A stretch of DNA of 64,000 bases, taken from contig JBBELK010001401.1 in NCBI GenBank assembly GCA_037783545.1, positions 78,501-142,500 of the forward strand. Direction: 5' to 3'. The notes under the pieces are model-generated. The model did not search any database, was not told the origin of the DNA, and worked only from the letters and a program-made list of their open reading frames with translations. The stretch is from Henricia sp. BOLD:AAB3569. Its lineage: Eukaryota; Echinodermata; Asteroidea; Spinulosida; Echinasteridae. Positions 35,264 through 45,570 of this stretch are shown here, piece by piece (position 1 is the first letter of the stretch; each line of letters starts with the position of its first letter). The translations under genes and the position numbers were made by a program.

Positions 35264-35358
35264 TTAAAGGGACAGACTCGCCAGCAATGCGCAGCTCTAT
35301 ACCAAAGGCATTGCGATGCGTATTTCGTGGCGCACGCGCATTGCTGACGAGCCTGTAA
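35264..35358. mobile_element. Palindromic MITE, TTAA family (copy 2, diverged)
   Basis: TTAAAGGGACAGACTCGCC at the left pairs with GACGAGCCTGTAA at the right. The interior TATTTCGTGGCGCACGCG matches copies 1 and 4. The short transposon reads through this point (GCAATATTAATAC near 33215) with an empty TTAA site. Confidence 0.8.
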
Positions 35359-35589
35359 CATTGGTCTTATTATCGAGGTTCACATACATTCACAATTCAC
35401 TTGTTGCACAAAACATAGAGAAAATTGCCTTGCGTCGGGGTTTGTTTAAAGCAATATATTTCAACTAACCTACATTTTCTGCCCAGAAATAACCAGTGTT
35501 TTTAAGGGTTATGTTATATACAAAGAATTTTTTTGTACAGTTAAAAAAGCATGGGGAAAACCGAGGGGAAAACCGAGTTATATAAACTT

Positions 35590-35654
35590 TCATGCCTTTG
35601 ATATGGAGCTACGGAGTTGGCCTCCCGAACACTTTGACGAGCCATTGCCTTTAA
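35590..35654. mobile_element. Partial MITE, TTAA family (copy 3)
   Basis: Only the centre and right end are recognisable: CATGCCTTTGATATGGAGCT, then GACGAGCCATTGCCTTTAA. Confidence 0.6.
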
Positions 35655-36463
35655 ATATTAAAGATGGACTGTGTCTGTGTTTGGCTGATAGGCTTTAAAA
35701 AAATTAGTTTACACAAGCGAACGAATTTAGAAAGTTTACGTGTCTCTGAAATGAAAAAAAGAAATAAGACACTTAAATTTCCGAGTATACAAGCCTTTTT
35801 CTTGAAATGGGCTTCACGTGTTGTACATATGTGCGCGTACGTTCATATACATGCACAAATATACTTTTACGTCATAACCCCGTCGATTAAAAAGCATGGC
35901 CTGCCTTTTATTATTTCTCGTTGATGAATCGACTGGCATTAATCCTGGACGGATTTTTACGTTCTTGGTAACAAATAAAAGCTGCTAACTTTTTCTAATC
36001 TAGAAAAATATTTTGTTACGCCCAAATTGGCCTAAACATGAACATCTTTAATAACAGCTAAACACATATACATATTTCTAATGTTACTAAAAAGAGCCGA
36101 CATATTTATTAAAATGAGAACTACAGTTTGTGCATTTTCTCTTGAAGCCGACTGAGGATTTAACGTAGACAAAATTATTCAGATGAATTTTTGTTGACCA
36201 AATGATCACAACATGCATAAACATGCTCCGTAATAATTAAAATGCTTATTTGTCCACGGTATTGGTATGCCAGTTTCACACAGTCTATCAACATTTAAAA
36301 CTCATGCCAACCTTTTTTTTTGTGCAACATTTGCGAAAATATGCGTCCACATTAAATTATCAGTGTTTAATTATTTTTCGCTTTGGCGTGCCATAGTGTG
36401 GACACAGTAATGGCAGATAGCAACCGTTGTCAAGCCAAGTGAAACCCAAGAATAGACCCGGCC

Positions 36464-36469
36464 TTTAAT
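36464..36469 (-). terminator. Possible poly(A) signal of the DUF4806-like gene
   Basis: ATTAAA on the minus strand, 12 bases after the stop codon, is a common variant of the AATAAA signal. Confidence 0.4.
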
Positions 36470-36480
36470 TGCACCTTACT

Positions 36481-39400
36481 TCAAACATTGTCCATTTCTA
36501 TATCACTATCGGATTCTATTGTGCCGGCACATGCACGCTCCAAAGATCCCGAAGTGGTACTTGTAGATTTACCCTTTGACTTGCGTGCTGTGCCACTGCC
36601 ATCTAGGTCAAAGCTGTAGCGCAGATGGTTTCCTGCAGCCTCTTGAATTGCGTCTTGGCTAGCATTTTCAAAACCAGCATTTCGTCGGACTGATTCTGGT
36701 AAAAAACACAATCAAAGTGTGAGATCAATGATAAGACTCTTAGTGCAATTTTTTGACTGAGACAAAAACCATGATAACTTGTAGGCTTGGGCGATTCCAC
36801 GCCGGAGTAGAATCGATTCCACTGAATCGGTTCCCAGTAGAAATCGATTCCCTTTTCAATTAGATTCAATTCTCAGTGATAGCTTGCCGATTCCAGAAAT
36901 TTCCACCTTATTAAGAAAGTGTGTGTGGTACAGGCCGACATCATTTCGGGGACCTTTAGTGCCACTCGGTGCCAATAATTAGGTTGTCGTCGGCACAATA
37001 AGTAGTATCGTCGATATACATGTACATAAACACGCCCATTTACCTATCAAACACGCTCAGTATATTTAATGTTTTCCTGCGAAAAATTGAATCGTGATTT
37101 TGGAATCGGAGTCGTCTAAGCCTAATAACTTGGAATAATCAAATTTTGTAAAAGGATAAAAAAAAAAATACGTGTCTCTGTAACGAAAAATAAAAATAGC
37201 AATTTAGCTTGAAAAATGTTGTTAAATCAGCCCAGACAAGGTTACCTCGGCTTGAATTTTATCATGTGGTAATCTGTTAGAGCCGAGTTTAAGTACGAAC
37301 ATGAACACGCTATCCGACACATGTCTGAAAAAACTTCAAATGAAAATGTGTCATTTTCTCCCCGTGACACACTAATTTCCCCCTGGGACTCACCCCAACC
37401 TTGTCAGGCATAACCACTACGCAGGTCCTTGAGGGAAATAACGAGCCACGATGAAGATTTAGCCTACAATATTCAGTCGTTGTATGTGGAGCGGGAACCA
37501 GTCTAACCGCCACGCCACTATCTACAACAACGGCTGTGAGCATACCTCTCAGTTTCGCTGGAATTGTAGGCTAAATCTTCATCGTGGCTCGTTATTTCCC
37601 TCAAGGACCTGCGTAGTGGTTATGCCTGACAAGGTTGGGGTGAGTCCCAGGGGGGAATTAGTGTGTCACGGGGAGAAAATGACACATTTTCATTTGAAGT
37701 TTTTTCAGACATGTGTCAGATAGCGTGTTCATGTTCGTACTTAAACTAGATGCATTCGACTGCATTAAGAGAAATTCCCCTGCTAAAAATAACATGCAAA
37801 AATGGTATAAAACTTACTGACTATCACGCTGACAATGTTTTTAAGGACACTGAAGGGCTTTTTTGGCCCTCTTTGCCCCATCCAATTGCATTGTCTGGAC
37901 AAGGCTGTGGAGACCAGGTCGATCATAATTGACCGAACCACCTTTCCAAGGTTTGCTCCACCAAGCAGTGAGAGGCGGTCAATCTGGATAAAATACAAAT
38001 AAAAAGAAATGTTTGGTAATTTTTCGCAGGGCCCGGTGTCCCGATCTCAGATGTTCCGCGTGCTCAGATGTTCCGATGACCAAATATGGTAGCTTACGTC
38101 ACGGAACGTCATGCGCACAGCATACGTAATTATACCAGTTTAGGTGAAGTGCTGAGTTGATCAGCAGAATTCGCGCCATGTACGTAGGCGCGCAGATGTA
38201 CAGGGCTGCGTTCCACATACGCAAACGTTGCCAACGTTCGCCACTGGTTACAATGCTTGTATGTACTCGTCTATGGAAAGCCGGGTACACATTCGCAAGG
38301 AGACAGTTTTACCTTTTACACCGGGACATGTGACCACGCGGAACATCTGAGATCGTGCACGCAATGTGCTGAACTGTTCCGTGACGTCATCAGAACATCT
38401 GAGCACGCGGAACATCTGCGACCGTGACACCGGTGCTTGGGTTGGTTTAAACAATTCAAGCAATTTCTGTCGCAATTTCAATGACATAAATCTTAGATTT
38501 TCACAAATACTTGTGTTAAGATTTTGAGTGGGATTTCTATATAAGTGAATTTAGCACTATTTATTTATACATTAGGCGCTCATAATCTTTATGGTAAATA
38601 TTACATTGCATTAATTTCAAAACAAGTTCTGCATGTACACATACCATAGATTTTCTTAAATTGCGGTTGTCAGCAAGCTGCCGATTCAAATCTTCTGCGC
38701 TCTGATAATCGGGCAGAGGAAGATTGATGTCTTCAGGCAGCTCCGGCCTTTGCTCAATAGCCTGCTTGTTGGAGACCAGCAGGGACAACATCTTTGTATT
38801 CTTCTCAACTTGAAGCAAAATTGCTTCAAGTGTTTGTAGAATCTTGGCCTGAGTAGCTGTAGTAAAATTGAAACATTATGAATTGATTAGTGCCAAATTT
38901 ATTTTATTTCTTACTGTTAACCAACAATTTTCTTGTGCAGGATATTAGTTCTTGTCTATTATCGGACACGTCAGATAAAAGATGCAACAAACCGCTGCCC
39001 GCCAATAAAAAGATTTAAAAACAGGTTATCAGAGCAGAAGCCCATGTAGAATATTGGCTGTTAATTAGGGTTTGCTTTGCCCTTACCCTACGCACTTTCC
39101 CGTGACAGTATGATAAACTTCATAGCGTGCTCGAACCCACAGCCTCCTGCAAACAAAGCCAACAGCTTAACCACTCGACCACCGAGCTAGTCAGTGTTGA
39201 ATAGCCGGTACGAATATTGGCATTGCAAAATGGGCAAATTGCATTAATCAAGGCTATTTAACACTGTATTGATCACGTTCAAATGATGTAACTTCCTACA
39301 AATCACCACGTGCATCACAATTTTAAGCGTATTTTTTTGTGACGCGCATCGCATTTAGAGAAAAAAAAACATGTTACAGCGTGTGCGTACTTGATTGCTT

Positions 39401-41264
39401 TTAATACGCGGTAGCATTTTTTTCTATGATGGCGTCTGTGAACGTGATAAATAGACTGACAATTACTTTATTCCAAACATTGGCATTGATCTGCAGCATA
39501 TAAGCAGAAACCAGCAGAAAAGAAGGTAACAGATTATTCTGCAAAATTTTAGTAAACTTTTTAGCACTCATCCCAAGATTGTTACACAAAAGGGTACCTA
39601 TCTTACCTGAAACTCCCAGACTGGCAGCCTTCTCCAACGTTACATGTGAACTGCCATGGGAACTGACATGGGAACTACCACGGGAGGTAGATGGCCCGGT
39701 ATTGCCTCCTTGAGCTGGTCTTGGGGACGCAGTGAGTGGTGATGTGGGGGATGCCATTGGTGGTCTGGGTATTGCTGTAGATTGTCTGGGGGATGATGTC
39801 AATGGTCCTGGGGATGGTGTTTGTCTGCAGGATTGAGTCGTTGGTCGGGCAGAGGATGTTGACGGCCTATTAGATGATGGGGGTTGGGCAGACTGGATCC
39901 TTGGTAGAGGAGGAAGCTGTCGAGCTTGTTTGTGACGACGTGTATCTTCCACATCGCTGTCACCACTCTCCGACTCCAATACGTCATATCGGTGGTTTGG
40001 CCTTGAAATGGAGATCAATTTAACCATTATATTACTTGCCGTGTCCGCCTGTGTTTTAGGGTTTCTGTTGTCATAAACCTACTGTGATAAGCCTGGGTGA
40101 TTAGTGTGATCAATCAATATTATTTGATGGCTGGTGTGCATTACTATAGGTAATCGCAGGGTTTTGGAATAATCAATTAATCGGTCTCTCACAATTTTTT
40201 TTAACTAATTGCGATTAGCGGCTTCATCGAGCGCGCAGCGCAATTATCAGTGAATACACTTGAGCTGTAATGTACGTATGTACTGTACTCGACGTACTGT
40301 GTTTGTGATAGTTGTGTATAGAGATATATTTTGAGTAAATGATTGTAACTGGCCACTAAATAACTTCTCCTATGAAAACAGCGCGCAGACCTTGTCAGGG
40401 TCACTGCACTTTAACTTTTAAAAATGTCTACCCAGCAAAAGTGCGGCAACCTAAGCAGGGGCCGTGCACGCCGTCTTCATATTACATAGATAGGGGATGG
40501 TTTTTCATTGGCTAGTTACATTCCTTCCACTTACATCTTTCTTCTCTTGCTTTTTCTGACGTTCTCTATCGCCGAGTCTTCAGAAGGTGTCTGTAGGCCC
40601 GACATTGACAAGTCTCCTCCAAGAAGAAGTTTCATTTTCTCCTTGCACTTCAGATAGTCGTCTAATAGTTTTAAGAGAATAAAAGCACATAATTATGTAA
40701 ACATCACGCATTGATTGTGCATGGGGAAAACCAAATTCAAATCATTCACTGTGCACCAGCATAACAACAAGTTTCACGGGGAAGGGAATTTTTTTCTAAT
40801 GGGGGATGCATGGTGGTACATGCACGGTATTTTGCGAATACTGTTTTATCCCTTTTTTATAATGAAGAGATTTTTTTTGTACTTAATTTATTCCACACAT
40901 TGAGATTTGTCCACCCTTGTAGCATTTTGTTGTTTTAAATACGGTAATGGCCCTTTTCTCAAAACAATACAAATTACGAAGTATTGCGACAAAACTCTTC
41001 ACATACAGGTACGTATACACACAACCATGTAGCATTAATTAACTACTTACCTGATTGATAGAGGATTTGTATATCATGACTCTCCCAATCCGCTGCTGGC
41101 TCAATCTCCCCAACTACCATACGGTGCAGACGACTTGCGGTTGGTGACTGGTGAGGCCACTTGCATCTTGTCTCGTGATCTTCTAAAACTACCCAGTTTT
41201 TAGACACCACAGCGACCTCTGCCTTGGATTTGAATTCGACCACCAAGTATGTTTTGGTATCCAT
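36481..41264 (-). CDS. DUF4806-domain-like protein, six exons, 442 residues, intact
   Basis: I assembled six exons with GT/AG borders and consistent phases: 41264-41051, 40661-40535, 40001-39607, 38856-38645, 37983-37818 and 36695-36481. They sum to 1,329 nt. Residues 1-71 (MDTKTYLVVEFKSKAEV... to an NW...CKWP motif) resemble the N-terminal region usual in animal DUF4806 proteins. Residues about 135-225 are rich in Pro and Ser. About 248-275 may form a coiled coil. About 289-400 are DUF4806-like: INLPLPDYQSAEDL, RLSLLGG, then CNWMGQRGPKKPFSVLKN. The tail is acidic (ESDSDIEMD). The gene follows the transposase on the same strand inside the transposon, so a role as an accessory transposition or DNA-binding protein is plausible but inferred. 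The function of DUF4806 is unknown. The short transposon preserves its last exon, supporting that the gene belongs to this family. A 5' non-coding exon cannot be excluded. Confidence 0.82.
36782..37124. mobile_element. MITE in intron 5 of the DUF4806-like gene
   Basis: The ends are imperfect inverted repeats: TAGGCTTGGGCGATTCC at the left and, reversed, TAGGCTTAGACGACTCC at the right. GAATCGATTCC strings lie inside. The short transposon has no equivalent region, so an empty site cannot be checked. Confidence 0.65.
37286..37747. repeat. Long hairpin (185-bp arms, 92-bp loop) in intron 5
   Basis: Arms 37286-37470 and 37563-37747 are reverse complements over 185 bp with only a few mismatches (for example CTATCCGACAC against CTATCTGACAC). 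Both strands therefore encode the same spurious peptide containing LNLHRGSLFPSRTCVVVMP. This is likely a foldback MITE. In a pre-mRNA it would form a long double-stranded RNA. Confidence 0.85.
38031..38435. mobile_element. Foldback MITE in intron 4 with AGATGTTCC termini
   Basis: About 50 bp at the left (CCGGTGTCCCGATCTCAGAT, then GTTCCGCGTGCTCAGATGTT) return in reverse complement at about 38385-38433. Inside lies a second inverted pair around TACGTCACGGAAC and GTTCCGTGACGTCA. Confidence 0.75.
39050..39205 (-). mobile_element. tRNA-derived SINE remnant in intron 3
   Basis: Read on the minus strand, GGTGGTCGAGTGGTTAAGC (A box) at about 39163-39183 is followed 35 bases on by TGGGTTCGAGCACG (B box) at about 39125-39139. 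This is the spacing of a Ser/Leu-type tRNA promoter. The B box departs from the consensus end, so this is a SINE head or a pseudo-tRNA, not a functional tRNA gene. Confidence 0.6.
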
Positions 41265-41973
41265 GACGAATTACTTTCCAAAGATTCGTTTTTGATACAC
41301 CTGATGTTGCATTGATTGGAAACAGTACAATATGTGAGATGCAAAACATTTGTTATACAATGTATATTAAAACCCAAATAAATTATTTGCATTGGCAGAA
41401 AACTTGATGAAGAGCAATGCAATGATTCCACCCAAAATGGTATCTTTTTATAAGAAAACAACTTAATAATTCATTTAAATGCATGTGCACATACATCTTT
41501 TAGTTTTAAAAGGGCTTCCACATGTAAACAAAAACATACATGTACTTCTAATTACTGTTGGCAACGACTCCATTTCCCATAAAGTGTAGCCAGGGAAGCA
41601 GCCTAAATGCGGCTTCGCACAAATTCTTGAAATTATGGACACTGGTGTTTTTTTAAAATTGTTTTTAATAGAGAACACAGGTGAGTTCATGAGTTGACTT
41701 CACGATGTACACTGTATAGAGATTGGTTTTTAGTTACAAACACACGAATTCCATGTGTGGTTTTGTATGGTAACAGTTTTCCAGTTACGCCAAGAAAACA
41801 AAATACCAGTGTTTCCGGTTATTCACCCCAATTTATGTGTACATCACCTTAATTTTGTTAATCTCCAAAAGTAAAAAAATATGACTCACTCTTGTGTGTT
41901 TGTAGTGCAGCAATAACCTGCTTTTTAAATTTAGACAATTTGTATGCTGAAATGTGGTTTTTACATCAACATG

Positions 41974-42114
41974 TTAAAGGCACAGGCTCGTCAGCAATGT
42001 GCGCGCGCCAAAATCGTGCCACGAAATACGCAGCTCCATAGTAAAGGCGTGGAGCTGTGTATTTCGTGGCACGAATTTGGCGCACGGGCATTGCTGACGA
42101 GCTTCTGCCTTTAA
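41974..42114. mobile_element. Palindromic MITE, TTAA family (copy 4)
   Basis: TTAAAGGCACAGGCTCGTC at the left and GACGAGCTTCTGCCTTTAA at the right, with an inner inverted pair GTGCCACGAAATACGCAGCT / AGCTGTGTATTTCGTGGCAC. It lies between the transposase gene and exon 1 of the DUF4806-like gene. Confidence 0.85.
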
Positions 42115-42335
42115 CTGTTACAATTTATAAACATATTATAAAATTTTAAAAACCTGATCATATATTTGGGTGTAAACAAAATTGGAACAAACGGATATTT
42201 CAAAATCAGCTAAAAGGGAATAATTCCGTCCACATGTGAACATCAAAAAAACACCTTTAGCCTTCTGAAAGTATTTTCTACCTACGTACATGTACATACC
42301 CTAAATATTGTTTTGCTGCAATAGGAAATACCTTG

Positions 42336-42341
42336 TTTATT
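42336..42341 (-). terminator. Poly(A) signal of the transposase gene
   Basis: AATAAA on the minus strand, 28 bases after the transposase stop codon, is well placed for 3'-end formation. Confidence 0.5.
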
Positions 42342-42369
42342 TTTGTAGGCATTATGTAGCTTATGATCT

Positions 42370-44532
42370 TTAAATCCTTACTGGGCCATCTGTATGGCGA
42401 AGTGGTAAAGCAATGTAAATTTCATTAAAACTATCTGGCGTGTTATTTACTCTAGAAGTGACCTTGGGAAGAAGTACATACTTGGATGAAATACCAAGAG
42501 CAGGAACAACTTCAAGATCATTGTTCAACCTGGTCACTTCGTATATTCCAACATCCGATGATTTCAATGGATATGAAAAGAAATCAATACACTGCTGAAA
42601 TGGTTCAAAGACAATGTAGATAACATCGTTTTTCACAAGCACGTTTCTAACCAAGCCTATCTGTTGGTCGACTAGCACACAGTTGTCACCTACCACTGAA
42701 GATACATAACCAACAGGAAGGTTAGCCTCTTTGTACTGATGACATGCCCCAAAGTGTAAAGGCAGTGGACCCTGAGAATGACGTTTCTTCACTCTGTTGA
42801 TGCCATCATTCTGGTCTGTTGTGACGTGACATTTCTCTGACAATCTTCTGATTACCTGCTGAAGGGGGTTGTTGGGAGAACGAACCATTTTTTTCAACTG
42901 GCCCAAGTAATTCTCAAATGGGAATGCCGAGATGTTGTCTAAGTTCCCATACAGTCTAACGTCATCAGCAAGATGAACAAGTCCATGAACATTGTACACC
43001 CGTTTTTCTTTTCCATACATGTCACCCAAGTGCTGCACAAAAGCAACTAACAGCTCATGTGCAAGATCACACATTTCATGGCAGAGAGACGGGCTTATCA
43101 TAATGTGTATCCCTACTGACAACAACAAGAAGTTTTTATACATTCGATCAGGCAAAGCACGGGAAAGAACAACCGGACCAGCATATAAAAGAAATTGCCG
43201 GAATTCCGTTGCCTTCCACCTGTCAACTTCTAAGAGACTCCGTGGCTTGCGAGAAAATTCCCTTGGCATATGTGACTTGAGAGCCACCAAAGAATTCGAC
43301 ATCAGGAGAAATTCGCGGGAACTTAGCTTACATTTCAGCGGGCCACTTTTCCATAACAAAATCAACTTCCTTGTTACACCCAGACAAACAAGGTGCATGT
43401 AGTCTAGGGGAAACTGCGAAACCATCCCAATGCCTAAGAGATTAAAGGGTGATGTACCCGTGTGGTGTCCCTCATCAGTCATAGCACTGAAATCCCTATC
43501 AGTTCTGAGAGCAGAATCAGTTTCAGGATAGACTATACGGCCATCCCATTCACCTTCCTGGGTGCATTTGTCACATCCATGGTAGCCGCTGTGACCTTTT
43601 ACACATTTCACATAAGCCCGAGCAGGAGCATCGCAGATAACAGTGGATATCTTAAGAGGAAGCAAACGATCCTTAAATCTTATTCCTCCAGCAGCTTGCA
43701 CTGCATGCATATCTTCAACAAAATCCGCCAACAATTCAGAAACCAGAGAAGGCTTGGAGTTGCCATAAAACAGTCCTATTATGAAAGGGTCTTTCTTCGG
43801 TAACTGCTCTATCATGCCCAATATTGGCCAGAATTGGCCTGCTGAACTCTTAAATAACGGAAGCCCATCAATGTTCATCTGCAAAGACAGCTCGTTCATA
43901 CATCGAGAATCTTCATACAAGTTGAGCTTAGATGTTATAGAGGTCTGCAATCCAAAATGGTAATAATGACCACCACTGATCACTTTCGTTGAATAAGAAA
44001 CGGTTGTTTGAAGCAGTGTTCGAGCATCTTTTGGAAGATTTGGATGGTGAATTTGAAGCAGAGCAAGCAAATGTGACAAGGCAACTTGAGAAATTTTATA
44101 TTTAATGGCCCACTGAGCTAGCCACCGTTTTAACCGTTCATTATTAACATCTCTATTGGCACCAACATTTGAATCGTAACTGGAATTGCTAGCAGTTTCA
44201 TCTAGGTCACTTGCTCGAGGTCCAATATTTTGGCCACTAGTACCACTTGCAGTATCATCACTAGATGTACATGTAGGCACGTCATTTTCAGTATGGCCCT
44301 GTGCGGAATGTCTTGATTCTCCATCAACTGATACATGCTCTGGACTACCGATGTGTGAACTATTGTCACTTGAAATGTCATCACGTTCAGGTGTATCAGA
44401 ATTCACCGATGTAGAAGGTGGTAACTCCATTTCCATTGACTGAAGGTATCTTAATACTCTAGCCCTGGCTTGTCTATTGCGAGCCGAGACTAAGGTTGGT
44501 TTGAATTTTACACTTAGAGGTCGATAAGCCAT
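42370..44532 (-). CDS. Transposase, CACTA/EnSpm Tnp2-like with DUF4218-like C-terminal half, 720 residues
   Basis: An uninterrupted 720-codon frame. Residues 1-130 are a charged, Ser-rich leader. 131-205 hold a helical region (WLAQWAIKYKISQVALSHLL). The core resembles Transposase_21 (Tnp2): MNIDGLPLFKSS (219-230), PILGMIE and IIGLFYG (236-257), then STVICDAPARAYVK (296-309). A zinc-knuckle-like cluster CVKGHSGYHGCDKC follows (310-323), then SQFPLDYMHLVCLGVTRKL (372-390). Asp222, Asp301 and Asp377 are candidate catalytic acids; this is inferred by family resemblance. 432-450 (VDRWKATEFRQFLLYAGP) and 513-547 (YNVHGLVHLADDV... FPFENYLGQLKK) look like the DUF4218 region. It would cut and join the element ends in the nucleus. 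No stop, frameshift or missing block is visible, so it may be functional. It is the first gene from the A end. Confidence 0.85.
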   Translation of the reverse strand: MAYRPLSVKFKPTLVSARNRQARARVLRYLQSMEMELPPSTSVNSDTPERDDISSDNSSHIGSPEHVSVDGESRHSAQGHTENDVPTCTSSDDTASGTSGQNIGPRASDLDETASNSSYDSNVGANRDVNNERLKRWLAQWAIKYKISQVALSHLLALLQIHHPNLPKDARTLLQTTVSYSTKVISGGHYYHFGLQTSITSKLNLYEDSRCMNELSLQMNIDGLPLFKSSAGQFWPILGMIEQLPKKDPFIIGLFYGNSKPSLVSELLADFVEDMHAVQAAGGIRFKDRLLPLKISTVICDAPARAYVKCVKGHSGYHGCDKCTQEGEWDGRIVYPETDSALRTDRDFSAMTDEGHHTGTSPFNLLGIGMVSQFPLDYMHLVCLGVTRKLILLWKSGPLKCKLSSREFLLMSNSLVALKSHMPREFSRKPRSLLEVDRWKATEFRQFLLYAGPVVLSRALPDRMYKNFLLLSVGIHIMISPSLCHEMCDLAHELLVAFVQHLGDMYGKEKRVYNVHGLVHLADDVRLYGNLDNISAFPFENYLGQLKKMVRSPNNPLQQVIRRLSEKCHVTTDQNDGINRVKKRHSQGPLPLHFGACHQYKEANLPVGYVSSVVGDNCVLVDQQIGLVRNVLVKNDVIYIVFEPFQQCIDFFSYPLKSSDVGIYEVTRLNNDLEVVPALGISSKYVLLPKVTSRVNNTPDSFNEIYIALPLRHTDGPVRI

Positions 44533-45469
44533 GCTGTAATACTGGTTATATAAAAAACAGAGGCGAATTTGGTACCGTATTCAGTGATGTGCACAGTATA
44601 AACCCAATGAAAAAAGGAGAAAAATAGAAATCCAGCCACGTAAAAACAGAGGAAACCACTTATACTTTTGTACACAAAGAGACTAGAAAAACAGAGGAAA
44701 AGTAAAAGCAAACAAAAAGTAATCAGCTGAAAAAGAGGAAATTTCACGTGGTTTTTAGTTGAAAGGGTATACTACATGTACATGTACATGTATGTACAGT
44801 ATAGTACCGGTAGGTGGGAGGATGGGCGAATTATAGTAACCGAAACTTAAATATATAGAAAAAAGCTTTTGGGAAGTTAGAGTGTGGTGTTGGTTTCAGA
44901 ACTTGGTGCTGTTGAAGATTGGTAAAAAGAAAAAAGTACACATGAAAAAATACGTATTTATAATTAGTAAAATGGCCTGATCTTACTAAATGGGAATCTT
45001 TAATGCTCACACTGAAATGTATTACCGAACCTATTATTAATAGTAAGACATGTACAATGTACGCGTACGTCAGGCGATTAACAGTGTTTAAACGGTTCAC
45101 ATCAACTCGACAGTTTGCCAACTCGATTCGAACCAGCTCGTCGTACCAGCTCGACCGTTGAACCAAATCGTCCGTTGACCAACTCGACTTAAACGTCAAG
45201 TCAACTCGACCGTTTGCCAACTCGACTAGTACCAACTCGACTGTTTCGTCTACCACTTTTTGTGATTAACACGCGATTTTGTGCCAAGCGAAAAATCACG
45301 CTACATGTACGTTTTATCGGTCAGGGGAAAAAAACACTTATCGCACCGCAGCGAAAGCTTTTTCTTTAAGCGAATCTTCAGCGTAAAAAATAACACGAAA
45401 GCAAAATTTTAGACTTAGTTTCGTCACTTGTTTTACTTTTCAAGAGCAAAACGAGTTTGACTTTTCCAG
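44533..45469. other. Leader region between transposase gene and A-end repeat
   Basis: No gene is supported. The region presumably holds the transposase promoter. It contains GTACATGTACATGTACATG at about 44774-44795 and a run of TCAACTCGACCG-type repeats at 45108-45245. Confidence 0.6.
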
Positions 45470-45570
45470 TTTTGGAATGCACGACAGTCGAGTTGGTACA
45501 ACAGTCGAGTTGGTACAACAGTCGAGTTGGTCCGAGTCGAGAGTGCAAACGGTTGAGTTGACCTGAACCC
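45108..45570. repeat. TCAACTCGAC(C/T)GTTTGCCA subterminal repeats, inverted clusters
   Basis: One cluster (45108-45245) reads CAACTCGAC..., while another (45485-45565) reads GTCGAGTTGGTACAACA, its complement, so the two can pair. The second cluster is conserved in the short transposon at 32390-32480, with a single extra copy near 32178. Confidence 0.8.

Noticed and set aside
37310..37723. Two matching 77-79-codon frames (LNLHRGSLFPSRTCVVVMP)
   Set aside because: They are the two arms of the long hairpin read on opposite strands.
44547..44553. TATATAA upstream of the transposase ATG as a TATA box
   Set aside because: It is less than 20 bases from the start codon, too near to serve this ATG.
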